DNA of 64,000 nucleotides from JACCZX01 sp963824935 (GTDB lineage Bacteria; Pseudomonadota; Gammaproteobacteria; Burkholderiales; Burkholderiaceae_F), in the NCBI GenBank assembly GCA_963824935.1, contig CAWGRF010000030.1, forward strand, positions 62,001 to 126,000, read 5' to 3'. Position numbers and translations under genes: made by a program. Position 1 is the stretch's first letter. Every line of letters starts with the position of its first letter. The notes beneath the pieces are model-generated. The model made no database searches. It had not been told where the DNA came from and was given only the letters and a program-made list of their open reading frames with translations. Positions 1-8,567 of the stretch are shown piece by piece.

Positions 1-780
1 CGGCAGCAACAGAAGTGCCGGAATGCGCGCGGTGTTGAAGTAGACGAACAGCCAGTAGAACACCGGCACCTTGCGCGTGCCGTAGAGCACCGCCACCATC
101 GCCATCGCACCGGAGATCGATCCGGACGCGCCGACCAGTGTTTGGTCGCTGATCAGCAGATGCAGCGCGCCTGCGAAGACACCGCTGCCAACAAACGCTA
201 ATAGAAAGCGAAGACGCCCGAGCGCGGCTTCGGCAAACGGGCCGGCCAGCAGCAGCACGAGCATGTTGCCTAGCCAGTGCAGCGCGTCTCCGTGCAGGAA
301 CTGATAGGTCAACAAACGAAGCGCGCTGCCGGCTACGCCCGTACCTGGCTCCAGCGCGAAGCGCTCGGTAAACACGCGGCCGATCAACGAATCGAACTGG
401 ATGCGCTGATCGCGCCAAGTCACATACGCCGGATCGGACGACGCGACGACGGCTCCCTCGCGCAGATCGCGCATGAACTCGCGATCGTTTTCCATCGCCA
501 GCATGAGCCGAAGCGATTGTTCGGGCCTCGCACCCGAGCGGATCATTCGCAGCACCTGCAGGGCGTTGCGATCGGTGCGCCGTTCCAGGTATGCGGCGTA
601 GCGCGGCAGCTCGATCTGCGGCAATTGCGACGAGAAGTAGTAGTCGGCTGCACGCTGGTACGCTTGCTGGTCGCCGCCCTGAAAAACGAAGTAAACGATC
701 GCGTTGACAAGAATCAACGCCAGCGTCACGACCGGCAGGGACTTGGCGCTAAAGCGCGTTTGATAGGGAATCAGCAGCAT
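1..780 (-). CDS. Rhomboid-family intramembrane serine protease (C-terminus outside window)
   Basis: This is the first 260 codons of a membrane protein that runs off the left edge of the window; the ATG is at 780. An N-terminal hydrophobic segment (about residues 16-32) is followed by a soluble stretch of about 110 residues. A rhomboid core comes next, with the FLHGDALHWLGNM histidine/GNM element (about residues 165-178) and the GASGSISG nucleophile motif, which puts the catalytic Ser at about 219. Rhomboids cleave substrates within the membrane. The frame is clean throughout. It is transcribed away from carA, with about 130 bases between the two starts. The substrate is unknown; the heme-c protein at 21.4 kb has a Gly-rich plus hydrophobic C-tail, but a link is speculation. 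Confidence 0.85.
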   Translation of the reverse strand, partial: MLLIPYQTRFSAKSLPVVTLALILVNAIVYFVFQGGDQQAYQRAADYYFSSQLPQIELPRYAAYLERRTDRNALQVLRMIRSGARPEQSLRLMLAMENDREFMRDLREGAVVASSDPAYVTWRDQRIQFDSLIGRVFTERFALEPGTGVAGSALRLLTYQFLHGDALHWLGNMLVLLLAGPFAEAALGRLRFLLAFVGSGVFAGALHLLISDQTLVGASGSISGAMAMVAVLYGTRKVPVFYWLFVYFNTARIPALLLLP

Positions 781-908
781 CGGGCCAATCTAGACGCCAC
801 GTGAAGATATAATTCACAAGTTTATCTGTAGCCGACTCAGGATAACGGCCGAGCGTCGCTGAAAACGCCGCCATTATCGGGAAATGAGTCGGAAATTGAG
901 GAGCAGGG

Positions 909-2096
909 TTGCCCCCCGTGGTGGTTGATTCGCGTCTCGTCGCGGCGCTGGTGCTGGCCGACGGAACGATCTTTCGCGGCCGATCGATCGGCGCGGCCGG
1001 TGAAGCGCTAGGCGAGCTGGTTTTCAATACTGCGATGACCGGTTATCAGGAGATCCTGACCGACCCGTCTTACGCAGGCCAGATCGTCACGCTCACGTAT
1101 CCGCACGTCGGCAACACAGGTGTAAACGATGACGATGTCGAGGCTACGCGTGTGCACGCGGCCGGCTTGGTCATTCGCGATCTGCCGGTACGCGCTTCGA
1201 GTTTTCGCGCCCAGCGCACTCTATCGAGCTATCTTCAGGATGAAGGCGTGGTCGGCATTGCAGATGTCGACACGCGCAAGCTCACTCGCATCTTGCGGCA
1301 AAGCGGCGCGCAGGCCGGATGCATCGTTGCTGCGGAGGCGGACCGCACACTGGACGAGTCGGTCATCGGGCGCGCGCTACATCGCGCGCGCTCCTATGAA
1401 GGAATGGCGGGGCGGGACCTGGCGAAGGTGGTCAGCGTCAATCGGCCCTATCAGTGGCGCGAGGGAAGCTGGCGTCTCGTACGCGCCGACGGCACACCAG
1501 GTTTTGTGGCGCGAAACTCGAGCCGCTTTCATGTCGTCGCCTATGACTATGGAGTCAAGCAGAACATCTTGCGATTGATGGCGGATCGCGATTGCCGTAT
1601 CTCGACCGTTCCGGCTCAAACCCCCGCAGCCGAAGTGCTCAGATTGAAGCCCGATGGGGTGTTTCTCGCCAATGGACCGGGTGATCCCGAACCGTGCACG
1701 TACGCAGTCGAGGCGACGCGTGAGTTCGTAGCGCGCAAGGTGCCGACCTTCGGCATTTGCCTCGGCCATCAGATACTCGGCCTCGCGGTAGGCGCACGCA
1801 CACTAAAGATGAAGTTCGGTCATCACGGTGCCAATCACCCTGTGCTCGACGTCGACACGCGCAGGGTTTACATCACGAGCCAGAACCACGGCTTTGCCGT
1901 CGACGAGAACACGCTGCCGGCGAATGCGCGCGTGACACACGTGTCCCTGTTCGATGGTTCGTTGCAGGGTTTTGCTCTGACCGACGCGCCGGCATTCTGC
2001 TTTCAAGGCCATCCGGAAGCGAGTCCAGGCCCGCACGATATCTGCGATCTCTTCGATAGATTCATCCAGTCGATGGAAAGCGCGCATGACCGATAG
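909..2096 (+). CDS. carA: Carbamoyl-phosphate synthase small (glutaminase) subunit
   Basis: CarA releases ammonia from glutamine and passes it to CarB for carbamoyl phosphate synthesis, which feeds pyrimidines and arginine. The 395 residues match the usual family length. The N-terminal small-chain domain carries the GELVFNTAMTGYQEI signature. The C-terminal class I glutaminase domain has the nucleophile in GICLGHQ (Cys about 284) and the His/Glu pair in GHPEASPG (about 368 and 370). The start taken is TTG at 909; GTG codons at 918 and 921 are alternatives. Its last 11 bases overlap gmhA, which separates it from carB, an unusual order. Confidence 0.96.
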   Translation: MPPVVVDSRLVAALVLADGTIFRGRSIGAAGEALGELVFNTAMTGYQEILTDPSYAGQIVTLTYPHVGNTGVNDDDVEATRVHAAGLVIRDLPVRASSFRAQRTLSSYLQDEGVVGIADVDTRKLTRILRQSGAQAGCIVAAEADRTLDESVIGRALHRARSYEGMAGRDLAKVVSVNRPYQWREGSWRLVRADGTPGFVARNSSRFHVVAYDYGVKQNILRLMADRDCRISTVPAQTPAAEVLRLKPDGVFLANGPGDPEPCTYAVEATREFVARKVPTFGICLGHQILGLAVGARTLKMKFGHHGANHPVLDVDTRRVYITSQNHGFAVDENTLPANARVTHVSLFDGSLQGFALTDAPAFCFQGHPEASPGPHDICDLFDRFIQSMESAHDR

Positions 2097-2679
2097 CACC
2101 GTAGTTCGCGCTGCGTTGCAAAGTGCCGCGGCAGCGCTTGCCACACTACAGAACGATGAATTGGCGATGAAGCGGATCGCGGAAGCTGGTGCGCTGCTGG
2201 CCCAGGCGTTTGCCTCCGGCGGGCGCGCGTACTCGTGCGGCAACGGAGGCTCGATGTGCGATGCGATGCATTTCGCGGAAGAGCTGACCGGCCGTTTTCG
2301 CGACAACCGGCCCGGATACGCCGCGTTGGCGATCAGTGATCCGAGCCATTTGTCGTGCGTCGGCAACGATTACGGCTACGAGCACGTGTTCGCCCGATTC
2401 ATCGAAGCTCACGGGCGGGTCGGCGATGTATTAGTCGCGATTTCGACGAGTGGCAGCAGTAAGAATGTGATCGCAGCGGTCAGCGCGGCGCATCAGCGCG
2501 GCATGCGGGTCATAGGCTTGACGGGCAGGGCCGGGACTCCATTGGCCGATTCTGCCGACATCGCGATCGTGACGCCGGCAGGTACGTATGCGGACCGCGT
2601 GCAGGAGTTACATATCAAGGTTATCCATATCCTGATCGAACTGATCGAGCGTCGCCTTGCGCCCGGCAACTACTCTTAG
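2086..2679 (+). CDS. gmhA: Phosphoheptose (sedoheptulose-7-phosphate) isomerase
   Basis: GmhA converts sedoheptulose 7-phosphate to D-glycero-D-manno-heptose 7-phosphate, the first step to the ADP-heptose of the LPS inner core. The 197-residue SIS-domain protein carries the GmhA blocks SCGNGGSMCDAMHFAEELTG, CVGNDYGYEHVF, STSGSSKNV and QELHIKVIHILI. These fit heptose isomerase better than DiaA, although DiaA-like proteins share the fold. ATG at 2086 overlaps the carA stop by 11 bases and carB starts 7 bases after the stop, so the three genes are probably co-transcribed and coupled. Finding it inside carAB is unusual. Confidence 0.88.
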   Translation: MTDSTVVRAALQSAAAALATLQNDELAMKRIAEAGALLAQAFASGGRAYSCGNGGSMCDAMHFAEELTGRFRDNRPGYAALAISDPSHLSCVGNDYGYEHVFARFIEAHGRVGDVLVAISTSGSSKNVIAAVSAAHQRGMRVIGLTGRAGTPLADSADIAIVTPAGTYADRVQELHIKVIHILIELIERRLAPGNYS

Positions 2680-2685
2680 CTGCTA

Positions 2686-5600
2686 ATGCCGAAGCGAGAC
2701 GATCTCAAAAGCGTCCTGATCATTGGCGCCGGCCCCATAGTGATCGGCCAGGCGTGCGAATTCGATTATTCGGGCGCTCAGGCGTGCAAGGCGCTGAAGG
2801 ATGAGGGCTACAAGGTCATCCTGGTCAACAGCAATCCGGCCACGATCATGACCGATCCCGAGATGGCCGATGTGACGTACATCGAGCCGATTACTTGGCA
2901 GGTCGTGGAAAGAATCATCGCAAAGGAAAAGCCCGACGCGATCTTGCCGACGATGGGCGGTCAGACCGCGCTTAACTGCGCGATGGACCTGTACAAGAAC
3001 GGTGTGCTTAACAAGCATGGAGTCGAGCTGATAGGCGCATCGCCGGATGCAATCGCCAAGGCCGAGGACCGCCTTAAATTCAAGGAGGCGATGACGCGGA
3101 TCGGGCTCACATCAGCGCACTCCGGGATCGCGCACACACTGGCAGAAGCGCTTGCGGTGCAGGAGAAGATGGGGTTTCCGGTGGTAATCCGGCCGAGCTT
3201 CACGCTCGGCGGTACCGGCGGTGGCATCGCCTACAACATGGAGGAGTTCGTTGCGATCTGCCAGCGCGGCCTTGATCTTTCTCCGACTCGCGAACTGCTA
3301 ATCGAGGAATCGTTGATCGGTTGGAAAGAATTCGAGATGGAAGTCGTGCGCGACAAGGCCGACAACTGCATCATCGTTTGCTCGATCGAGAATCTCGATC
3401 CGATGGGCGTGCACACTGGAGACTCGATCACGGTAGCCCCGGCGCAAACACTGACCGACAAGGAATACCAGTTAATGCGCGACGCATCGATTGCGATCCT
3501 GCGTGAGGTCGGCGTCGATACCGGTGGCTCGAACGTGCAGTTCGCTATTGATCCAAGAAATGGCCGGATGATCGTGATTGAAATGAATCCGCGCGTGTCC
3601 CGCTCTTCTGCGCTGGCGTCGAAGGCCACCGGCTTTCCGATTGCGAAGGTGGCGGCCAAGCTGGCAGTGGGCTACACGCTCGATGAGTTGCGCAATGAGA
3701 TTACTGGCGGCGCGACACCGGCGTCGTTCGAGCCGACGATCGACTATGTCGTCACCAAGGTCCCGCGCTTCGCGTTCGAGAAATTTTCGCAGGCCGATCA
3801 TCATCTGACGACACAGATGAAATCCGTCGGCGAGGTCATGGCGATCGGGCGCACGTTTCAGGAGTCGTTTCAAAAAGCGCTGCGGGGTCTCGAAGTCGGC
3901 TCGGATGGCCTCGATGAGCAATCGATCGATCGGGACGAGATTGTCGAAGAGATCGGCGAGCCCGGGCCGAACCGCATCTGGTTTGTCGCCGATGCTTTCA
4001 GAATCGGCATGACCCTGGCGGAAGTGTTCGAGGAAACGGCGATCGATCCGTGGTTCCTTGCGCAGATCGAGGAGCTGGTGCAGGTCGAAGGCCAGATAAA
4101 AGGGCGAACGCTCGGTGAACTGGCGGCTGATGAATTGCGGTATTTGAAGCGCAAAGGATTCTCCGATCGTCGACTGGCGAAGCTGCTGGCTGCATCGGCG
4201 TCGGATGTGCGGGCGGCGCGCCTGCGGCACGGAGTGCGCCCCGTTTACAAAAGAGTAGATACCTGCGCGGCCGAGTTTGCGACGACCACGGCCTACATGT
4301 ATTCAACTTACGAGGAAGAGTGCGAAGCGGATCCGACCGATCGCAGGAAAGTGATCGTGCTGGGCGGCGGGCCGAACCGGATCGGCCAAGGGATCGAGTT
4401 CGATTACTGCTGCGTGCACGCGGCATTCGCGTTACGCGAGCATGGATTCGAGACCATCATGATCAACTGCAATCCGGAAACAGTTTCGACCGATTACGAC
4501 ACATCGGATCGGCTGTACTTCGAGCCGCTGACGCTGGAAGACGTGCTCGAGATCGTAGACAAGGAGAAGCCGCTCGGCGTCATCGTGCAATATGGTGGGC
4601 AGACGCCCCTGAAGCTCGCGCGCGATCTGGAAGCCAACGGCGTTCCGATTATCGGCACATCGCCCGATTCGATCGATATTGCCGAGGATCGCGAGCGGTT
4701 TCAGAAGCTGCTGCAGCAACTTGGCTTGAAGCAGCCGCCAAACCGGACTGCACGTGCCGAGGATGAGGCCTTGCAGCTCGCCGAAGAAATCGGCTATCCG
4801 CTGGTCGTGCGTCCCAGCTACGTGTTGGGTGGGCGCGCAATGGAAATCGTGCACGATGGTCGCGATCTCGAGCGCTACATGCGCGAAGCGGTCCGGGTCA
4901 GCAACGATTCGCCGGTACTGCTCGACCGCTTTCTTGACGATGCGATCGAAGTCGATGTCGACTGCATCGCCGACGGTGACCGCGTGCTAATTGGCGGCGT
5001 GATGGAGCACATTGAGCAGGCCGGTGTGCACTCGGGCGACTCGGCGTGTTCGTTGCCGCCATATTCTCTGTCGCAAAGGACAATCGATGAGCTGAAACGA
5101 CAGACGGCGCAAATGGCACGAGCGCTGAATGTAGTCGGACTGATGAACGTGCAATTCGCGATCCAGACGCATAACGGCCAGAGCACCGTGTACGTGCTGG
5201 AAGTCAATCCACGCGCGTCGCGCACGGTGCCGTTCGTGTCGAAGGCGACTGGAAAGCCGCTGGCCAAGATCGCCGCACTAGTGATGGTCGGTAAGACGCT
5301 TGGCGAGCAGGGCGAAACACGCGAGGTCGTGCCGCCGTACTACTCGATCAAGGAATCGGTGTTTCCGTTTGCCAAGTTTCCGGGAGTTGATCCGCTGCTC
5401 GGTCCGGAAATGCGCTCGACCGGCGAAGTAATGGGAGTTGGTGAAACGTTTGGCGAAGCGTTGTTCAAATCACAGTTGGGGGCGGGCTCGACGTTGCCCG
5501 AAAGCGGCACGGTGTTCTTGAGCGTGATGGATCGCGACAAGCCGAAGGCCGTTGCCGTTGCGCGCCTGTTGCACGACAAAGGCTATCGGTTAGTCGCAAC

Positions 5601-5934
5601 GCGCGGCACTGCGCAGGCGATCGATGAAGCCGGTATTCCGGTCGAGGTGGTCAACAAGGTCAAGGACGGCCGGCCGCACGTCGTCGATCTGCTGAAAAAC
5701 GGCGACATTGATCTGGTCATTACTACGGTCAGCGAAGTGCGTAGCCAGATCATGGACTCGCGCTCGATTCGTACGACCGCGCTGGCGCAGCGTGTCACGT
5801 ATTACACAACGATGGCCGGCGGGCGCGCAGCCATCGAAGGCCTGCAGCAATTTGATCGGCTCAAGGTGTACGACTTGCAGTCGTTGCATCGTCGGCTGCA
5901 AGCATCGGTTGCGCCTGCCGAGGCGTTTCGCTAA
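2686..5934 (+). CDS. carB: Carbamoyl-phosphate synthase large subunit
   Basis: CarB makes carbamoyl phosphate from bicarbonate, ammonia and two ATP. The 1082-residue length matches the family. There are two homologous ATP-grasp halves. The first opens with LIIGAGPIVIGQACEFDYSG and the second with VLGGGPNRIGQGIEFDYCC (about residue 560). A methylglyoxal-synthase-like allosteric domain follows at about 940-1070, containing LVATRGTA. The frame is intact over 3.2 kb. It is the last gene of carA-gmhA-carB and is followed by a strong hairpin terminator before greA. Confidence 0.98.
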   Translation: MPKRDDLKSVLIIGAGPIVIGQACEFDYSGAQACKALKDEGYKVILVNSNPATIMTDPEMADVTYIEPITWQVVERIIAKEKPDAILPTMGGQTALNCAMDLYKNGVLNKHGVELIGASPDAIAKAEDRLKFKEAMTRIGLTSAHSGIAHTLAEALAVQEKMGFPVVIRPSFTLGGTGGGIAYNMEEFVAICQRGLDLSPTRELLIEESLIGWKEFEMEVVRDKADNCIIVCSIENLDPMGVHTGDSITVAPAQTLTDKEYQLMRDASIAILREVGVDTGGSNVQFAIDPRNGRMIVIEMNPRVSRSSALASKATGFPIAKVAAKLAVGYTLDELRNEITGGATPASFEPTIDYVVTKVPRFAFEKFSQADHHLTTQMKSVGEVMAIGRTFQESFQKALRGLEVGSDGLDEQSIDRDEIVEEIGEPGPNRIWFVADAFRIGMTLAEVFEETAIDPWFLAQIEELVQVEGQIKGRTLGELAADELRYLKRKGFSDRRLAKLLAASASDVRAARLRHGVRPVYKRVDTCAAEFATTTAYMYSTYEEECEADPTDRRKVIVLGGGPNRIGQGIEFDYCCVHAAFALREHGFETIMINCNPETVSTDYDTSDRLYFEPLTLEDVLEIVDKEKPLGVIVQYGGQTPLKLARDLEANGVPIIGTSPDSIDIAEDRERFQKLLQQLGLKQPPNRTARAEDEALQLAEEIGYPLVVRPSYVLGGRAMEIVHDGRDLERYMREAVRVSNDSPVLLDRFLDDAIEVDVDCIADGDRVLIGGVMEHIEQAGVHSGDSACSLPPYSLSQRTIDELKRQTAQMARALNVVGLMNVQFAIQTHNGQSTVYVLEVNPRASRTVPFVSKATGKPLAKIAALVMVGKTLGEQGETREVVPPYYSIKESVFPFAKFPGVDPLLGPEMRSTGEVMGVGETFGEALFKSQLGAGSTLPESGTVFLSVMDRDKPKAVAVARLLHDKGYRLVATRGTAQAIDEAGIPVEVVNKVKDGRPHVVDLLKNGDIDLVITTVSEVRSQIMDSRSIRTTALAQRVTYYTTMAGGRAAIEGLQQFDRLKVYDLQSLHRRLQASVAPAEAFR

Positions 5935-5946
5935 ATTGCTTGCGCG

Positions 5947-5975
5947 GCCCCGGCACTGCCGGGGCTTTCCTTTTT
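5947..5975 (+). terminator. Rho-independent terminator after carB
   Basis: A perfect 8-bp GC stem (GCCCCGGC / GCCGGGGC) with an ACT loop is followed by TTTCCTTTTT. It lies 12 bases after the carB stop and just before greA, so it either ends the car transcript or attenuates read-through into greA. Confidence 0.85.
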
Positions 5976-5995
5976 CTTGAAGTATTCAGGTTTCT

Positions 5996-6472
5996 ATGCG
6001 AGCTATACCTATCACGGCGCGCGGCGCCGAAAAACTGAAAACCGAGTTGCAGCGGCTGCGCAGCGTCGAACGCCCGACAATCATTCAAGCGATAAAAGAC
6101 GCGCGCGAAAAAGGCGATCTGACTGAAAACGCCGAATTTGAGGCCGCGCGCGAACGGCAAGGGTTTATCGAAGGGCGCATACAGGAGCTCGAAGGCAAAC
6201 TGTCGGCGCTGCAGATTATCGATCCTACGACGGTCGACGCCGCCGGACGCGTGGTCTTCGGCGCCACGGTCGAGCTCGAAGATCAGGATTCGGGCGAGGT
6301 AGTCAAGTATCAGATCGTCGGTGACGACGAGGCCGACATCAAGGCCGGCTGGATTTCGGTATCGAGCCCGATCGCACGTGCGCTCATCGGCAAGAGCGAA
6401 GGCGATATCGCGACTGTTCTTGCGCCCGCCGGCGAGCGCGAATATTCGATCGTGTCAGTTTCGTATTCTTGA
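5996..6472 (+). CDS. greA: Transcription elongation factor GreA
   Basis: GreA enters the RNA polymerase secondary channel and stimulates cleavage of backtracked RNA. The 158 residues match the family. The N-terminal coiled coil begins ITARGAEKLKTELQRL and carries the acidic tip region DLTENAEFEAARERQ (about residues 41-55). The C-terminal FKBP-like domain has SVSSPIARALIGKSEGD. It stands alone between the carB terminator and the convergent yhbY. A GreB relative is encoded at 56.6 kb. Confidence 0.97.
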   Translation: MRAIPITARGAEKLKTELQRLRSVERPTIIQAIKDAREKGDLTENAEFEAARERQGFIEGRIQELEGKLSALQIIDPTTVDAAGRVVFGATVELEDQDSGEVVKYQIVGDDEADIKAGWISVSSPIARALIGKSEGDIATVLAPAGEREYSIVSVSYS

Positions 6473-6585
6473 CCCGGGGTCGAGCGTCGGAGCGGCTGCG
6501 CACCCGCAGAACAACAACAAGAAGAGAAGTACCGCTCGGATCGCGGATCAGCGATCACATCGGACATTCTGATTTACCGTCCAAT

Positions 6586-6933
6586 TTAGCGCTTAACTCT
6601 CTGGCGCAGCGAACTGTCGCCCGATAAGTCGTCACCCTGCTGCTTTTCCTCGTTTTCGGGCGACGGCCTGAACACGACAATCGTCTTACCGATCGATTGA
6701 ACTTTCGCTGCAGAGAGTCTTTCGGCCACGGTCGTGAAGATGTGCGCGCGGTGTTCGCGGTCGTCGCTCGCGATCCTGATCTTCACCAGTTCGTGCGCCG
6801 TCAGCGCACGGTCGATTTCACGCAGGACCGCGTCGGTAAAGCCCGCCGCACCGAGTAGCACGATCGGTTTGAGCGCATGCGCGCGCGCTTTCAATAGCTG
6901 GCGCTGCGCAGGTGTCAGCATCAATTCGGGCAT
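6586..6933 (-). CDS. yhbY: YhbY / CRM-domain RNA-binding protein
   Basis: This small CRM-domain protein binds pre-50S ribosomal particles. The ATG at 6933 gives 115 residues. The family core is plain: LTPAQRQLLKARAHALKPIV, then GAAGFTDAVLREIDRAL and the HELVKIRI strand, with a GKTIVVFR ending. The frame is open further upstream, but similarity begins only at this ATG. A charged C-terminal extension of about 20 residues follows the domain. It faces away from the pilus operon. In many betaproteobacteria it is directly next to rlmE, so the pilus genes sit in that junction here. Confidence 0.92.
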   Translation of the reverse strand: MPELMLTPAQRQLLKARAHALKPIVLLGAAGFTDAVLREIDRALTAHELVKIRIASDDREHRAHIFTTVAERLSAAKVQSIGKTIVVFRPSPENEEKQQGDDLSGDSSLRQRVKR

Positions 6934-7098
6934 TTTCGAGGTATCAAGTTCGCGCTCTGGTTTGGGAATTCTTCCCACATAGCGCGCCGGTCGGTCGATA
7001 TCGCGCCGCTCGTCGGTCTTGCCGCATCGTACATCCCGCGAATTCAAGAACCGCTGACGGGCGTCGTTACCCAGAGGTGCACAGGGAGCGCGTTTGCC

Positions 7099-7527
7099 AT
7101 GAAACAACGAATTGAATCGGGCTTCACGCTAATCGAAGTGATGGTGGTCGTGGCCGTGCTTGGCATTCTGGCGGCGATCGCCATTCCCAATTACTCGCGC
7201 TTTGTGACGCGCGGGAATCTCGTCGAAGCGACCAATGCGCTCGCCGAGTACCGCGTGCGGATGGAACAGTTCTATCAGGACAACCGCACCTACGTGAACG
7301 CCGGAGGCGTCTGCGGTCAGGCATTCCCCGGCGGCCTCGATAACTTTGCGATCACCTGTGTGATTGGCGCCGCCGGCCAGGCATTTACTGCCACCGCAAC
7401 CGGCGCGGGCACGACCGCCGGATTCGTCTACACGATCAATCAGGCCAACGTGCGCGCGACGACTGCCATACCAGCGCACTGGGGCGCACTGCCCGGCGAC
7501 GCGGGTACTCGATGGGTGACGAGATGA
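7099..7527 (+). CDS. pilE: Type IV pilin-like protein, PilE family
   Basis: This is a pilin precursor of 142 residues. The short basic leader ends in G, followed by FTLIEVMVVVAVLGILAAIA, the class III signal cut by PilD with Glu at +5. The rest is an alpha-helix and globular head with two Cys (CGQ... and ITCV) that can form the usual loop. An upstream GGGAG ribosome site supports ATG 7099. It is first in the minor-pilin operon, and its TGA overlaps the next ATG. It may be a minor pilin rather than the major subunit, because the main pilA locus is not in view. Confidence 0.85.
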   Translation: MKQRIESGFTLIEVMVVVAVLGILAAIAIPNYSRFVTRGNLVEATNALAEYRVRMEQFYQDNRTYVNAGGVCGQAFPGGLDNFAITCVIGAAGQAFTATATGAGTTAGFVYTINQANVRATTAIPAHWGALPGDAGTRWVTR

Positions 7528-8117
7528 TGCACAGGCATGCACCGTTCCACACGTCGATGCGTAATCAGCGCGGACTGACGCTGGTCGAACTCGCAGTCGT
7601 GATGACCATCGCGGCGATCTTGTATATGCAGGCTGCTCCGCTGTTTTCAGTTTGGATCGGCAATACCCAGACGCGGACTGCGGCTGAGGCCGCTTTAAAT
7701 GGACTGCAGCTCGCGCGCGGCGAAGCGATCCGGCGCAATCGTCTGGTCCAACTTGTATTTACCGACGGCACTGCCGCCAGCTGGACCGTGGGCTGCGCCA
7801 ATCCGGTCGACACCGGCACTGCCAATGTGGATGACCCGGGCGATTGCCTGCCGGTGATTCAAGCGCGCGCCGCCGCCGAGGCTTCCGCGCAGCCGCAATT
7901 GACGATGGTGCCGGCAGATGCGACGACCATCACGTTCGATTCGCTCGGCCGTATCACAGCCAACATCGATGGCTCGGCGACCGCCACGCAAGTCGACGTT
8001 ACGAATCCGGTCGTCGGCACGGCTGACCGCCGCACGCTGCGTCTTGCCCTCGGTGCGGCCGGCGATGCTCGCATGTGCGACCCCGCCGTCGCCGTCGGCG
8101 ATCCGCGCGGCTGCTAG
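7524..8117 (+). CDS. fimT: GspH/FimT-family minor pseudopilin
   Basis: A prepilin-type leader ends ...MRNQRG and is followed by LTLVELAVVMTIAAILYMQA, with Glu at +5. The GspH/FimT body holds LQLARGEAIRRNRLVQLVF, the most conserved block of the family. The ATG at 7524 overlaps the pilE stop (ATGA), which favours it; ATG 7557 would give a shorter leader. FimT/FimU proteins prime pilus assembly and, in some species, bind DNA for uptake. A Cys near the C-terminus could pair with CANPVD. It is followed 9 bases later by pilV. Confidence 0.85.
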   Translation: MMHRHAPFHTSMRNQRGLTLVELAVVMTIAAILYMQAAPLFSVWIGNTQTRTAAEAALNGLQLARGEAIRRNRLVQLVFTDGTAASWTVGCANPVDTGTANVDDPGDCLPVIQARAAAEASAQPQLTMVPADATTITFDSLGRITANIDGSATATQVDVTNPVVGTADRRTLRLALGAAGDARMCDPAVAVGDPRGC

Positions 8118-8126
8118 GGGCCGACT

Positions 8127-8567
8127 GTGCACGCAACGCGACCTTCGCCATCACGACGTTCTCAGTCAGCGCTGCGCAAGCGCTCGCTCGGGATGTCGCT
8201 GACCGAGGTGCTGGTCTCGACGGTGATCTTTGCGGTCGGCATTCTGGGTTTGCTCAGCGCAAACGCAACGGCGTTCTCCACATTTTCCGATGCCAAGTAT
8301 CGCGTCGACGCGGCGCTGCTGGCGGATAGGTTGATCGGCGAAATCTGGGTCGATCGCGCCAACGTGGCTGCCTATGCACACGCCGGTGGTTCGTATCAGG
8401 TGACGGATCGAATCGCGCCCTGGATGAACGAAGTTACCCGCACGTTGCCGGCTTCCGATGCGACGGTCGCAGTCGCGGGAACTCAAGTGACCGTCACCGT
8501 CACTTGGCAGCCCTCCGGCACGCAAACACGCCAGCACGTCGCAGTCGCAACGCTGCAGGAGCCGTAA
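8127..8567 (+). CDS. pilV: Type IV pilus modification protein PilV
   Basis: This is a minor pilin of 146 residues with a GTG start. The basic leader ends ...RKRSLG before MSLTEVLVSTVIFAVGILGL, with Glu at +5. PilV proteins are part of the PilVWX priming complex at the pilus tip together with PilY1. The stop codon is directly followed by the GTG of pilW. The domain is short, as is usual for PilV in this group. Identity rests on operon position and on the pattern after the leader (LLSANATA...ALLADRL). Confidence 0.85.
   Translation: MHATRPSPSRRSQSALRKRSLGMSLTEVLVSTVIFAVGILGLLSANATAFSTFSDAKYRVDAALLADRLIGEIWVDRANVAAYAHAGGSYQVTDRIAPWMNEVTRTLPASDATVAVAGTQVTVTVTWQPSGTQTRQHVAVATLQEP

Noticed and set aside
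7083..7097. GG-N10-GC sequence just before pilE
   Set aside because: The -24 element is poor and the predicted start would fall inside pilE; the GGGAG is better explained as its ribosome site.
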